A DNA stretch of 64,000 bases from Knoellia sinensis KCTC 19936 (lineage in GTDB: Bacteria > Actinomycetota > Actinomycetes > Actinomycetales > Dermatophilaceae), in assembly GCF_000768705.1 (NCBI RefSeq), contig NZ_AVPJ01000013.1, forward strand, positions 36,995 to 100,994. Reading direction: 5' to 3'. Below, piece by piece: positions 26,666 through 35,452 of this stretch (positions within the stretch are counted from its first letter, which is position 1; every line of letters begins with the position of its first letter). A model generated the notes under the pieces. It saw nothing but the letters and a program-made list of their open reading frames with translations. It was not told where the DNA came from and ran no database searches. A program made the position numbers and the translations under genes.

Positions 26666-27445
26666 TCAGGGCAGGTCGATCGGTCCGACGAGGATCGCCG
26701 GGTTGCCGAGCGTGCACTCACGACGCACGGCGTATGCCGTCCGCGCACCATCCGTGCCCACGACGATGACCGCAGCGGGCGTCCCGTCAACCGGTCCGAG
26801 GTCGACGTCGGCACGGGTGTCAGGGGGAAGGCCCAGGGCCTCGAGGCACGAACGAACCCCGATCTCGGTGCCGATGGGACCGATGCCGGGTGACTCAGCG
26901 GTCAGTGGCGTCAGAGGTGCGCTGCGCCCCGCTTCACCGAGTTGGCCGGCGAGGCCCGCGGCCGTGTAGGCCCGCCCGGACATGGTCACCACCACGGGCC
27001 CGGTCGCGAGGTCGCGGCCGCTCAGCTGGCCGTCGGAGTCACCCTGGGAGGCGGCAGTCTTCCCCTCGTCTGCGAGGGACCGTGACTCGGCGCTTCCTGC
27101 GGCGGAGTCCGCGCTCGAGCCGGCGCTGTCACTGCCCGCCCCGGACCCGAACCCGGATCCGACAAGGCCCGCAACTGAACTGCCGCCGATGAGTACCACT
27201 GCCGCCACGGCAACCTTGGATCCGTGCCGACTCCACCAGGACCGGATCCCGGGCCTCACCGTTCCACGTGAAACGGAAGTCACCCCCACTGAGGACACCG
27301 GCGGGGTCTCCTCGTCCAGCGAGAGGTCGGACAGCGACGCGCGGATCCGGTCCGCAAGGTCGTCAGGCATCGGACCCGGGTCTGGAAGGGCGCGCAGCAG
27401 TGCACGCATCCCCGTCGGGTCCGTGTCGTCGTCGTGCGTGCTCAC
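26666..27445 (-). CDS. Anti-sigma factor (SigM partner), membrane-anchored
   Basis: About 259 aa. GTG 27445 is preferred because GGAG lies 6 nt upstream; ATG 27457 is the alternative. A short cytosolic N-terminal part (RALLRALPDPGPMPDDLADRIRASL) resembles actinobacterial SigM anti-sigma factors. One membrane helix (about residues 90-110, VAVAAVVLIGGSSVAGLVG) follows, then a Ser/Ala/Gly-rich extracellular spacer and a C-terminal domain with two Cys (VRSCLEALGL and RRECTLGNP) that could form a disulphide sensor. It lies 85 nt downstream of the sigma gene. A one-mismatch parS (27261-27274) lies inside it. Confidence 0.8.
   Translation of the reverse strand: MSTHDDDTDPTGMRALLRALPDPGPMPDDLADRIRASLSDLSLDEETPPVSSVGVTSVSRGTVRPGIRSWWSRHGSKVAVAAVVLIGGSSVAGLVGSGFGSGAGSDSAGSSADSAAGSAESRSLADEGKTAASQGDSDGQLSGRDLATGPVVVTMSGRAYTAAGLAGQLGEAGRSAPLTPLTAESPGIGPIGTEIGVRSCLEALGLPPDTRADVDLGPVDGTPAAVIVVGTDGARTAYAVRRECTLGNPAILVGPIDLP
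27261..27274. promoter_or_regulatory. Near-parS site, inside the anti-sigma gene
   Basis: GTTCCACGTGAAAC, one mismatch from the 14-bp consensus. It is read as VSRGT on the minus strand. Known parS variants in other bacteria tolerate C at this position, so weak ParB binding is possible. Confidence 0.5.
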
Positions 27446-27530
27446 CACCAGCTCCATTTCCCGGCCACACCTGTCACCCGGAGCCCCGAAGGGGGACGTC
27501 GGGTCGCATGGGCCACTCTGGGGTAGGACG

Positions 27531-28109
27531 TCACGGGCGCTCCTGAGGTTCCCGCGCCGCCGGATCGGTGCGGCCGCCCAGCACGGCGGCCAAAGCCTCG
27601 CGACCCCTAGCGCACCTCGACTTGATGGTGCCCACAGCGACACCGAGCACGTCCGCGGCGTCCGCGACCGGCATACCGTGCATGTCGACGAGCACGAGCG
27701 CGAGGCGTTGGTGCTCCGGAAGGTGAGCCAGCGCGGCCCGCACGTCGAGCTCGGTCTCGGCCTGGTCGTGCCGGTCGTGGTCGTCGACGATGTCGATGTC
27801 GGCCACATCGCCCGCACGCCGCAGGACGTCACGTTCGCGCCGCAGGCGATCGAGACAGGCGTTGACGACGATGCGATGGAGCCAGGTCGACACGGCGGCG
27901 TCCCCGCGATAGGAGCCCGCGCGGCGGAAGGCGTTGACGAAGCCGTCCTGCACGCAGTCCGAGGCGAGCTCGCGATCGCCGGTGGTGCGGACCGCCACAG
28001 CCCACAACCTGTCCCGGTGCCGACGGAAGATCTCTCCGAACGCGTCGGGGTCGCCAGCGACGTGCCGGGCCATGAGGGCGCGGTCGTCGACGCCCTCGAG
28101 GTCGCTCAT
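27531..28109 (-). CDS. sigM: ECF RNA polymerase sigma factor, SigM-type
   Basis: 192 aa from the ATG at 28109; longer upstream frames lie inside the pseudokinase gene. Region 2: DPDAFGEIFRRHRDRLWAVAVRTTGDRELASDCVQDGFVNAFRR-type helices, with the -10-reading STWLHRIVVNACLDRLRRE. Region 4: LPEHQRLALVLVDMHGMPVADAADVLGVAVGTIKSRCARGR. SigM in mycobacteria sits in the same place next to trxB-trxC and answers to envelope or oxidative stress. The name rests on synteny. It starts 2 nt after the stop of the pseudokinase gene. Confidence 0.88.
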   Translation of the reverse strand: MSDLEGVDDRALMARHVAGDPDAFGEIFRRHRDRLWAVAVRTTGDRELASDCVQDGFVNAFRRAGSYRGDAAVSTWLHRIVVNACLDRLRRERDVLRRAGDVADIDIVDDHDRHDQAETELDVRAALAHLPEHQRLALVLVDMHGMPVADAADVLGVAVGTIKSRCARGREALAAVLGGRTDPAAREPQERP

Positions 28110-28111
28110 CG

Positions 28112-30385
28112 TCAGTTCTTGACTTCGACCTCGCCGAGAATGGCGCGGTAGCGACCGTTGTCGTCGGTGGTCAGTCCGGTGAACCACACGATGACGTACT
28201 GGCCAGTGGTGCCCTGCTTGACCGGGAAGGTGACCGAGCCGTCGGCAGAAGCCTTCTCGCCGACCTTCGTCGCAGCGTCGAGGGACTTCTCGGGACCGAT
28301 GTAGACCTCGACGTCGGCCCTGTTGCCCAAGGTCAACGTGACTTCGCGGGCCGCAACATTGGGTCCGAGGTCGACGCTCACGCCGACCCCGCTCTTGAGG
28401 CCACCGAGTGCGGCGGAGGAGTAGCCCTCCGACTGCCACACCGTCGACTTGTCACCGTCGAAGACGCGCGGGGCACGCGTGCCGTTCTCCCGCCCGTCGC
28501 CCTGGGGATCGAAACCGTCGGCAGCGAGGATCTGCAGCGACTCCCCGCCGGCCGTGGCACCACCCGCCGCAGGAGGCGATGCTGGGCTGGAAGGCGCGGG
28601 GGACTTGCCGGTCGCCGCGGTGGTCTGCTGTGCGGGGACCCCGCCGAAGTCGAGATCGGTGTTGGCGCCGATCCGCGAGACGCCCCACAGTCCGATGATG
28701 AGGGCCAGCACGAGGAATCCGGCGACGATGCTCAGCGCGAGCTTGGACTCGTCCTTGGTCAACGGCTGGGACGGGACGAGCGGGGCAGGTGCCTCGAGGA
28801 GCGCGTCACTCCCGGTGCCGGGTCGCAGGCGCTCGCCGTCGGGCGTGAGACCCGGCGCGTTGGGTGCGGTGATCCGCTCGCGGAACCCGCGTCGCTCGGC
28901 AGCCTTCTCAGCCGCCCGCTCGGCGGCCTGGCGACTGATCTCGCCGACCTTGGTCCCCATCCGGCCCATCGCACCGGCGACTGCCGTGCCCGCGCCGGCC
29001 ATGGCCGCGCCGGCCGCGGTGGCGGCTGCAGCGGCGCTCGCCGCAGCCTTGGCAGCGGTGACGGCAGCAGGGCTGGGGCCAGAGGGCTCGGCGGGACTCC
29101 CGGACTGGCTGGGCTTGGCAGGTGTGGCGGGAGCGGAAGTCGTCTCGGCCCCGGCCCGAGCGCTGGGAGCGGCACTGACGGGCGCCAGCTCGGCCGTGTT
29201 GTCGAGGTGGGCGCGCGGGTTCGTGGTGTCGGCGTCGGCCTCGACGTGGTTCCGTGGCTGCGCGATCGACTCTGTCACCGGACTCGAGTCCGAGTGCGCC
29301 GCGGAGGTCGAACCCACGGTCATGCCCGAACGCGGACTCGGGCCTGCCCCGTCACGGTCCTCAGCCAGCCCGTCGACGCGCCGTGTCGGCGAGTCGTCGT
29401 CGTAGACCTCGACCCAGTCCGGGGAGTCCGGGGTCAGCGGGCCGGCGTCACCCGCTGGTCCCGCGGGCGATGCCGTAGCCGCAGCCGACGTCGCGGCAGC
29501 AGCCGCCGGCGCTGCGGCTGGCTGTGCGGGAGGGGCGCCCATGGGTGTCCGGGCACCAGGAGGGGCAGCCGGCACGCGGGGATCCGCGCCCGGCGACGTC
29601 GAGATCGCGATCGTCGAGCGACCGGCCACCTGGCGCGAGGGCCAGGGCGCGATCTGGCGGGCGAAGTCGCCGGGTGACGTCGGCCCCTGGTCATCGCCCA
29701 AGGTCAGGCGGCACAACGCGTCGAGGTCGCGCGGCACCCCCGCCGCGATCTCAGAGGGCGCGGCAACGCGCCCGAGGACGCGCGGGGCGGACCCGAGCGA
29801 GGTCTCGCTGGAGCCGGGCCACAGACCGGTGAGGCCGGCATACGTCAAAGAAACAACGCCGATGGCATCGCGACGCGAGGCTTCCTCGGCCTCGAGGTCG
29901 TCGCGCTCGACGATGGCAGCACTCGTGGCGACACCGCGAACCCGGATCTCGCCGTCGAGCGTGCGCAGGACGTCTTCTGGGCGGAGGTCGAGGTGGTGCA
30001 AACCGCGCTGGCGGGAGGATTCGAGGGCCGTGGCCACCTCACCGACGATGCGACGGACCTCGTCAGCGGGCAATCCGCCCTCGTGGACGAGCTGCGCCAG
30101 GGACCGGGTGCCCGGCGTGTGCGCCTCGACGAGCCAGGCCACACCGCGCTCGCGGCCCACGTCCAGCACCCGCAGCAAGGAAGGCGTGTCGAGTCCCGCA
30201 GCCCGCCGTGCGGCGTCGAGGATCGCGCTCGCGCGGTGGTCGCTGTCGGGGAGGCACAGGATGACGACGGAACGACCGAGCGTGGTGTCGTCAGCGGTCC
30301 ACCGCTCACACCCATGGCGCTGCTCGATCCTGCGCTGGGTGGTGTACCGCCCGTCGAGGGTGGTTCCGGGTCCGACGCCCTCCAA
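28112..30385 (-). CDS. Transmembrane pseudokinase with C-terminal discoidin-like domain
   Basis: 757 aa from TTG 30385 (AAGGGG, 6-nt spacing). Residues about 10-255 follow the Ser/Thr kinase fold but lack catalytic parts: the VAIK lysine site reads VVILCL, HRD reads HLDLRPED and no DFG is found (IRVRG instead), so it should be inactive. A 300-residue Ala/Pro/Thr-rich cytosolic linker follows, one membrane helix (about 555-575, LALSIVAGFLVLALIIGLWG), and an extracellular C-terminal beta domain (about 600-757) of discoidin/F5-8C type. In mycobacteria the equivalent part is fused to the C-terminus of the lipid II flippase MurJ and is recognised by an FHA protein. Here the MurJ part is absent. 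Confidence 0.85.
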   Translation of the reverse strand: MEGVGPGTTLDGRYTTQRRIEQRHGCERWTADDTTLGRSVVILCLPDSDHRASAILDAARRAAGLDTPSLLRVLDVGRERGVAWLVEAHTPGTRSLAQLVHEGGLPADEVRRIVGEVATALESSRQRGLHHLDLRPEDVLRTLDGEIRVRGVATSAAIVERDDLEAEEASRRDAIGVVSLTYAGLTGLWPGSSETSLGSAPRVLGRVAAPSEIAAGVPRDLDALCRLTLGDDQGPTSPGDFARQIAPWPSRQVAGRSTIAISTSPGADPRVPAAPPGARTPMGAPPAQPAAAPAAAAATSAAATASPAGPAGDAGPLTPDSPDWVEVYDDDSPTRRVDGLAEDRDGAGPSPRSGMTVGSTSAAHSDSSPVTESIAQPRNHVEADADTTNPRAHLDNTAELAPVSAAPSARAGAETTSAPATPAKPSQSGSPAEPSGPSPAAVTAAKAAASAAAAATAAGAAMAGAGTAVAGAMGRMGTKVGEISRQAAERAAEKAAERRGFRERITAPNAPGLTPDGERLRPGTGSDALLEAPAPLVPSQPLTKDESKLALSIVAGFLVLALIIGLWGVSRIGANTDLDFGGVPAQQTTAATGKSPAPSSPASPPAAGGATAGGESLQILAADGFDPQGDGRENGTRAPRVFDGDKSTVWQSEGYSSAALGGLKSGVGVSVDLGPNVAAREVTLTLGNRADVEVYIGPEKSLDAATKVGEKASADGSVTFPVKQGTTGQYVIVWFTGLTTDDNGRYRAILGEVEVKN

Positions 30386-30448
30386 CGGGTGCCCCTTCCA
30401 CTCGGTTTCGCGGCCAGCATAGGTGCACGAACTGTGCAGTGGGCGGTG

Positions 30449-30931
30449 TCAGTCCCCGGCGAGGCGCTGCCAGGCGAGGCGAGCGATGCGCCTCTCGTTG
30501 GGGAAGGTGAGGTGCCGGTGGGCATCACGCAGTGCAAACCAGGCGACATCGATCGCCTCGTGGTCCGGGTCGTTCTCGATGGTGAGGTCGCCACCGACGG
30601 CCTCGAGGAGGTAGTGGTGGACGTACTTGTGGATGCGCCGGTCACCGACCGCGAACCAGTAGTCGATCGTGCCCAGCTCGATCAGGACCTTGCCCTGTAT
30701 GCCGGTCTCTTCCGCGACCTCGCGGGCGGCGGTCTGCGGGAGGGTCTCGGCACCTTCGATGTGCCCCTTGGGGAGGCACCACTCGATGCGGCCTGCCCGG
30801 TTGCGCCGCGCGATCACGGCGATGCGGGCCTCGCCCTCGTGGACGTCGACGACGACGCCACCGGCCGAGCGCTCCTCCACAGCAGGGAGCCGCCGGGTCA
30901 CCCGGGGCGGTTCCGCTGCGGCGTGGCTCAT
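30449..30931 (-). CDS. NUDIX hydrolase
   Basis: 160 aa, ATG start. The NUDIX box GHIEGAETLPQTAAREVAEETGI matches Gx5Ex7REUxEExGU in full (about residues 56-78). The flanking RNRAGRIEWCLPKG resembles the MutT4/Rv3908 type encoded next to the CCA transferase in actinobacteria. It would hydrolyse a nucleoside diphosphate derivative; the substrate cannot be told. It is transcribed divergently from cca and towards the pseudokinase gene, 63 nt away. Confidence 0.92.
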   Translation of the reverse strand: MSHAAAEPPRVTRRLPAVEERSAGGVVVDVHEGEARIAVIARRNRAGRIEWCLPKGHIEGAETLPQTAAREVAEETGIQGKVLIELGTIDYWFAVGDRRIHKYVHHYLLEAVGGDLTIENDPDHEAIDVAWFALRDAHRHLTFPNERRIARLAWQRLAGD

Positions 30932-30977
30932 CTGGTCACTCTAGTCACACCTCCCAATGCACCTAGTCTTGTCACTC

Positions 30978-32462
30978 GTGTCGCCCACCCCGCCCCCCGC
31001 TGCGCTCATGAAGCAGGCCGTCGCCCGACTGGCGCCAGTCCTGCCCCTCCTCACCGACCTCGGAACCCGGTTCACGCAGGCCGGTCACGAGCTCGCACTC
31101 GTCGGTGGACCGGTGCGCGACGCCTTCCTCGACCGGACCCCGCCGGACCTCGATTTCACGACGAGCGCGTCGCCCGACGAGACCGAGGCGATCCTGCGCG
31201 AGTGGGGCACGGCGACCTGGGACATGGGCCGCGACTTCGGCACGATCGGTGCGCGTCGGCGTGTCGACGGGGTCGAGACCACGGTGGAGGTCACGACCTA
31301 TCGGGCGGACGCCTACGACGGGGTGACCCGCAAGCCCATCGTGGCCTTCGGGGAGTCGCTGGAGGTGGACCTCGTCCGCCGCGACTTCACGGTGAACGCC
31401 ATGGCCTTGCGGCTGCCGTCGCTGGAGTTCGTCGACCCGTACGGTGGCCTGGACGACCTGCGGGAGGGTGTGCTCCGGACGCCGTCGACCCCCGAGGTGA
31501 GCTTCGGGGACGACCCGCTCCGGATGATGCGTGCCGTGCGCTTCGTCGCGCAGCTCGGTCTCGTGCCCGCGCCCGAGGTGTATGCCGCGATGCAGGAGAT
31601 GGCGTCCAGCCTCGAGATCGTCTCGGCCGAACGGATCCGGGACGAACTCGTGAAGTTGCTCCTGGCTCCCCATCCCCGCGCAGGACTGGAGCTACTCACG
31701 CGAAGTGGGCTCGCGGCATACGTGCTGCCCGAACTTCCCGCACTGCAACTGGAGATCGACGAGCACCACCGGCACAAGGACGTCTACGAGCACTCCCTCA
31801 TCGTGCTCGAGCAGGCGATCGCCATGGAGGGTCCGGCGGGCGGACCGGAGGAGTCGGTGCCGGGGCCGGATCTCGTGCTGCGGTTGGCCGCCCTGCTCCA
31901 CGACATCGGCAAGCCGCCGACGCGCCGGTTCGAAGACGGCGGGGGAGTGAGCTTCCACCACCACGAGGTCGTCGGCGCCAAGATGACGGCGAAGCGGCTC
32001 AAGGCGCTGCGCTTCGACAAGGACACGGTCAAGGCGGTGTCGCGGCTCGTGGAGCTGCACTTGCGCTTCCACGGCTACGGCGACGGGCAGTGGACCGACT
32101 CGGCGGTGCGGCGCTATGTCACCGATGCCGGGCCACTCTTGCAGCGGCTGCACCGACTGACACGTGCTGACTCCACGACCCGGAACGTCCGCAAGGCACA
32201 GCGCCTGGCGCGTACCTATGACGAGCTCGAGGCGCGCATCGAGAATCTGCTCGAGCAGGAGTCGCTCGCTGCGGTGCGCCCCGAACTTGACGGCAACGAG
32301 ATCGCGGCGGTGCTCGGGATCACGCCCGGGCCGGTGCTGGGGCGGGCGTACAAGTACCTCTTGTCGGTGCGGCTCGACGAGGGGCCGATCGGGCCTAAGG
32401 CAGCGGCTGATCGGCTGCGGGTCTGGTGGGCAGACCAGCCCGAGTCCCGCGCGGACGCCTGA
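30978..32462 (+). CDS. cca: CCA tRNA nucleotidyltransferase (HD-domain type)
   Basis: 494 aa from GTG 30978; ATG 30957 and ATG 31008 are alternatives. A -10-like TAGTCT (30964-30969) ends 8 nt before this GTG with no Shine-Dalgarno, suggesting a leaderless mRNA. Motifs: ALVGGPVRDAFLDRTPPDLDFTTSA (nucleotidyltransferase DxD), VRRDFTVNAMAL, GDDPLRMMRAVRFVAQLG, and an HD domain (LLHDIGKPPTRR). It adds or repairs the 3' CCA of tRNA. It is the right boundary of the conserved origin block. Confidence 0.95.
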   Translation: MSPTPPPAALMKQAVARLAPVLPLLTDLGTRFTQAGHELALVGGPVRDAFLDRTPPDLDFTTSASPDETEAILREWGTATWDMGRDFGTIGARRRVDGVETTVEVTTYRADAYDGVTRKPIVAFGESLEVDLVRRDFTVNAMALRLPSLEFVDPYGGLDDLREGVLRTPSTPEVSFGDDPLRMMRAVRFVAQLGLVPAPEVYAAMQEMASSLEIVSAERIRDELVKLLLAPHPRAGLELLTRSGLAAYVLPELPALQLEIDEHHRHKDVYEHSLIVLEQAIAMEGPAGGPEESVPGPDLVLRLAALLHDIGKPPTRRFEDGGGVSFHHHEVVGAKMTAKRLKALRFDKDTVKAVSRLVELHLRFHGYGDGQWTDSAVRRYVTDAGPLLQRLHRLTRADSTTRNVRKAQRLARTYDELEARIENLLEQESLAAVRPELDGNEIAAVLGITPGPVLGRAYKYLLSVRLDEGPIGPKAAADRLRVWWADQPESRADA

Positions 32463-32495
32463 CGCACTGCCGCGCGACGACTCCCTCAGTGGAGG

Positions 32496-32538
32496 TGTCC
32501 AGCTGGACGCGTGCTCTGGCCCGCGCCCAACTGGACAC
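32496..32538. terminator. Inverted repeat between convergent cca and CotH genes
   Basis: GTGTCCAGCTGG and CCAACTGGACAC form 12-bp arms with one mismatch and a 19-nt loop, in the 90-nt gap between two converging stops. It probably ends both transcripts. Confidence 0.6.
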
Positions 32539-32552
32539 ATCCCTCACGCGTG

Positions 32553-34715
32553 TCAGTTGGCGGTCAGGCGGAACTCCTGATTGGTCCTCAGGGTCGATTG
32601 AGCGATGCGGAGGGCGCTGCCCTTGGTGCCGGGTCCGACGTCGAGGACGAAGCCGTTCTCGGGTCCGGGGACGTCGTGCACCTCATGCGTCAGCAGGGCT
32701 GACGTGATGGTGTAGTTGCGTCCGTCCAGCGTGCTCACCCGCCACTTCTGGGCGTTCGAGCCGTTGGACCGGTACTGCCAGACGTTGGTGCCGTTGGCCG
32801 CCACGCCACCCTTGACATCGAGGGCCAGGCCGGAGTTGACGTTGGTGATCGTGTAGTACGAATCCGACCCGCGCACCAGCCGGAACTTCTGCGCGGTGGA
32901 GCCGTTGCGACTCCACAGCTGGATGCCGGCCCGAACGGCGAGTGATGCGCGCGTGACGTCGAGCGAGAGCGCTCCGTTGTCGATCCGGTAGGTGCCGTTG
33001 GCCGGCAGCGTTCCCGCCGTGTAGTTGCCCGCGAACACCGATCCCAGGGCCCCGTGGCGCCGCAGCAGGTAGGAACGCAGGTGGCCGGTGTCTCGCGCCG
33101 GGGTGCTGCCGACGACGCTCTGCCCGCTGGGAGTCCAACGCAGTTTGTTGAGCGCGGCCGACCGTTCGACCTCGCTGGCCGCGTCGGCGAGGTGCCCGGT
33201 CTTCGACACGATCGCCCCGACCGCAGGGCCGACGACGGTTGCGTGGGCCTGCTTGACCGCCGATCGGAAGGCGGGCTGGGCGAGGAGTTGGTGGATCCAG
33301 CGGGGCTTGACCCGGGCGGGGTCGCCGACGTGCACGCGGTCCACTGCGGGAGCGGTGTTGAGCGCGCCCATGGTGCGGTCGGCGTCCCAGACGGGTCCGG
33401 CGTGGAGGGCCCCGCCCTTGTCCATGTACATGTACGTGCTCGACTTGAACGCGTCGTCGTTGGCGGTCATCTCCTGGACGAGGTAGTACCTCGCCCACGA
33501 GGGCACGTCGATCAGCTCCGAGAAGTGCTCGCCCTGGGAGTTGCGCCCCGTGGGCGAGGAGATCGCGTCCTCGAGCCGCTGCAGCTTCCGGCCCACGAAG
33601 GCCAACTGCTCCGCGTTCGCGTCCTCAGGGGCCTTCACGGTGAACGGCGTCCCCTGTTTGGTGATGACATATGAGCGCTCGCCACGTGCCCCCGCGGCGA
33701 AGTCCATCTCGAGGAGGAAGCCGCTCTGCTCGAACCCGGCAGGTGTGTTGGTGAAGGGCACATAGCTCGCCTCTCGGATGCCCGGCGCGCCCGCGAGGCT
33801 CGTCGTCCTGGTGGGTGTGAGGGACGACAGGCCGGGGTTGGCCGTCTCGTTCGCCTTCTGGAGGTCGGTGATCGCGAGCCGGGTCGCTCCGACCTGGACC
33901 TTCTCGGTCAGGAAGTACGACCCGCGGAAGCCACCGTCGATGAACAGGTCGATCATGCGGCCCTTGATCGAGTGGTCCATCGCCCCGGCCCGTCGCAGCA
34001 CGTCACCCTCGAGGTCATACGCCACCTTGTTGCGGATCAAGGACGCGTCGAGGTAGTTGGCGAGAAGGATCCACGTCTTGTGAGCACCTGCGCCAGGGAC
34101 GAGTTCGGTGTTGGTGGGGAGCTTGATCTGGTACGGCTTCTTGACGTAGCCCCACGTCGAGTTGCCGCGGCCCTTCATCTCCGACAGGGCCCCGTTGAAC
34201 ACGGTTCCCGTCGCCTCGTCGACCATCGCCATCGTCCCGCCGGTGTCCTCGAACTCCTTGTCCGCCTCGATGGCGGCGAGGCCCGACCCGGTGGTGATGA
34301 ACATCGATGGAACCTTGGCCGAGGTGTGCACCTTGACGGGGGCGCCCAGGTCGGAGCGATCGAAGTCGAGGACGTACTCACCCGCCGTCGACGAGGGGGT
34401 CAAGGAGTAGTCGTCTGCGTCGAACGCCTCCTGGGTCCCGTTGTCGGACAGCACCCAGCCCGACAACCCCTGCACCGAGGTCGAGGCCGGGAGGAACAGG
34501 TCGCGGCCCGAGGTCACCGGAATGTCATCCACGTCATCGGTCGACGCGGGGTCCGCGTTGAGCGCGGGCGCGCCGCTCACGTTGTTGAACACGATGCTCG
34601 TGATCGCGGCAGCCTGAGCCTGGGCAGGCATGACGCCGACCCAGGTCAGGGCGCCGGTCACGGCGGCGGTGGCGAGCCGGGAAGACGTTCTCCGGGCCAT
34701 GCGGGTCGTGGACAT
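32553..34715 (-). CDS. Secreted CotH-like protein with ricin-type lectin domain
   Basis: 720 aa. A signal peptide covers about residues 1-36 (WVGVMPAQAQAAA). An Ig-like strand region follows, then the CotH domain (about 130-480) with MKGRGNSTWGYVKKPYQIKL, SFLIRNKVAYDL-like helix (SLIRNKVAYDLEG) and the metal/ATP-site segment PVWDADRTMG. The end (about 570-718) is a ricin-type beta-trefoil with repeated QxW-like QKFRLV, QKWRVS and QEFRLT motifs. CotH proteins are atypical kinases of secreted proteins in Bacillus spore coats. Here it would act outside the cell, tethered by its lectin part to sugars. The gene runs divergently from the signalling cluster. Confidence 0.82.
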   Translation of the reverse strand: MSTTRMARRTSSRLATAAVTGALTWVGVMPAQAQAAAITSIVFNNVSGAPALNADPASTDDVDDIPVTSGRDLFLPASTSVQGLSGWVLSDNGTQEAFDADDYSLTPSSTAGEYVLDFDRSDLGAPVKVHTSAKVPSMFITTGSGLAAIEADKEFEDTGGTMAMVDEATGTVFNGALSEMKGRGNSTWGYVKKPYQIKLPTNTELVPGAGAHKTWILLANYLDASLIRNKVAYDLEGDVLRRAGAMDHSIKGRMIDLFIDGGFRGSYFLTEKVQVGATRLAITDLQKANETANPGLSSLTPTRTTSLAGAPGIREASYVPFTNTPAGFEQSGFLLEMDFAAGARGERSYVITKQGTPFTVKAPEDANAEQLAFVGRKLQRLEDAISSPTGRNSQGEHFSELIDVPSWARYYLVQEMTANDDAFKSSTYMYMDKGGALHAGPVWDADRTMGALNTAPAVDRVHVGDPARVKPRWIHQLLAQPAFRSAVKQAHATVVGPAVGAIVSKTGHLADAASEVERSAALNKLRWTPSGQSVVGSTPARDTGHLRSYLLRRHGALGSVFAGNYTAGTLPANGTYRIDNGALSLDVTRASLAVRAGIQLWSRNGSTAQKFRLVRGSDSYYTITNVNSGLALDVKGGVAANGTNVWQYRSNGSNAQKWRVSTLDGRNYTITSALLTHEVHDVPGPENGFVLDVGPGTKGSALRIAQSTLRTNQEFRLTAN

Positions 34716-34954
34716 CGACAGCTCCCTCTGTTGGCCGCGTCCCTCCCGCGGGTCGCGGAGAGTTTCCCACCGTCACTTGCCCCGGGGAGGGATTTTCGCG
34801 ATACCCGGGGGGACCTCACCGCACACGGCACGCATGCACGCCTCGCGGGGAGTTCTCCCCATCGTGCGGTGGTGGTGCTCGCGGCTAGGCTGGTTCGGAT
34901 CATGCACAGCACTCGTTCGACCACGGTGCCCTGACTGCCATGGAGGTGGCCCCG

Positions 34955-35452
34955 ATGCCCACGGTGGGCCATCCCAGCGGGCTCAGTCCGCAGCTCCCCA
35001 CGATCGAACTCACGCTCCCCGACGGCTGGTCCGCCGGACCCGGTGGTGACGCGCTCTTCCGCGCCACGCGCGGAACGGGAGCCGACCTCACACCGGAGCT
35101 CACGGCATACGTGCACACGTCGCGCGAGACGACCACGGACGAACTCGTCGCCGCTCTCGTCCTGGAGGCCCGGGAGGAAGAGGACGGTGAGGCAGACCCG
35201 ACGTTCGAGGTCGTCCTCGAGGACCGGACCTGGACCGGCCTGAACGTGTCATGGGTCGAGGTGGGCGAACACGCCTACGTCATCCACCTCATCACGCCCG
35301 TCGAGGCCGGTGAGGTCACCCAGTTCGTCCACCTGAGCGGCCACGTCACCGGAGCCGACTCGGAGGCCGACTACGACGAGATCCAGGGCATCCTCGAGAC
35401 CGTCCGCGTCACGCCCGCAGCCCCCGCCTCCCGCACCGGAGAAGGAGGGTGA
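34955..35452 (+). CDS. Hypothetical protein, first gene of the signalling cluster
   Basis: 165 aa from ATG 34955, which has GGAGGTGG 5 nt upstream and is better placed than ATG 34940. It is acidic, without signal peptide or membrane segment. One beta-rich domain (ELTLPDGWSAGPG, ELTAYVHTSRETTTDEL, VEVGEHAYVIHLITPVEAG, DYDEIQGILETVRVT) is reminiscent of the DcrB/LpqN-type fold, a low-confidence likeness. Its stop overlaps the PP2C start by 4 nt, so it is coupled to the phosphatase. The 239 nt upstream hold a -10-like TAGGCT near 34886 and nothing else recognised. Confidence 0.7.
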   Translation: MPTVGHPSGLSPQLPTIELTLPDGWSAGPGGDALFRATRGTGADLTPELTAYVHTSRETTTDELVAALVLEAREEEDGEADPTFEVVLEDRTWTGLNVSWVEVGEHAYVIHLITPVEAGEVTQFVHLSGHVTGADSEADYDEIQGILETVRVTPAAPASRTGEGG

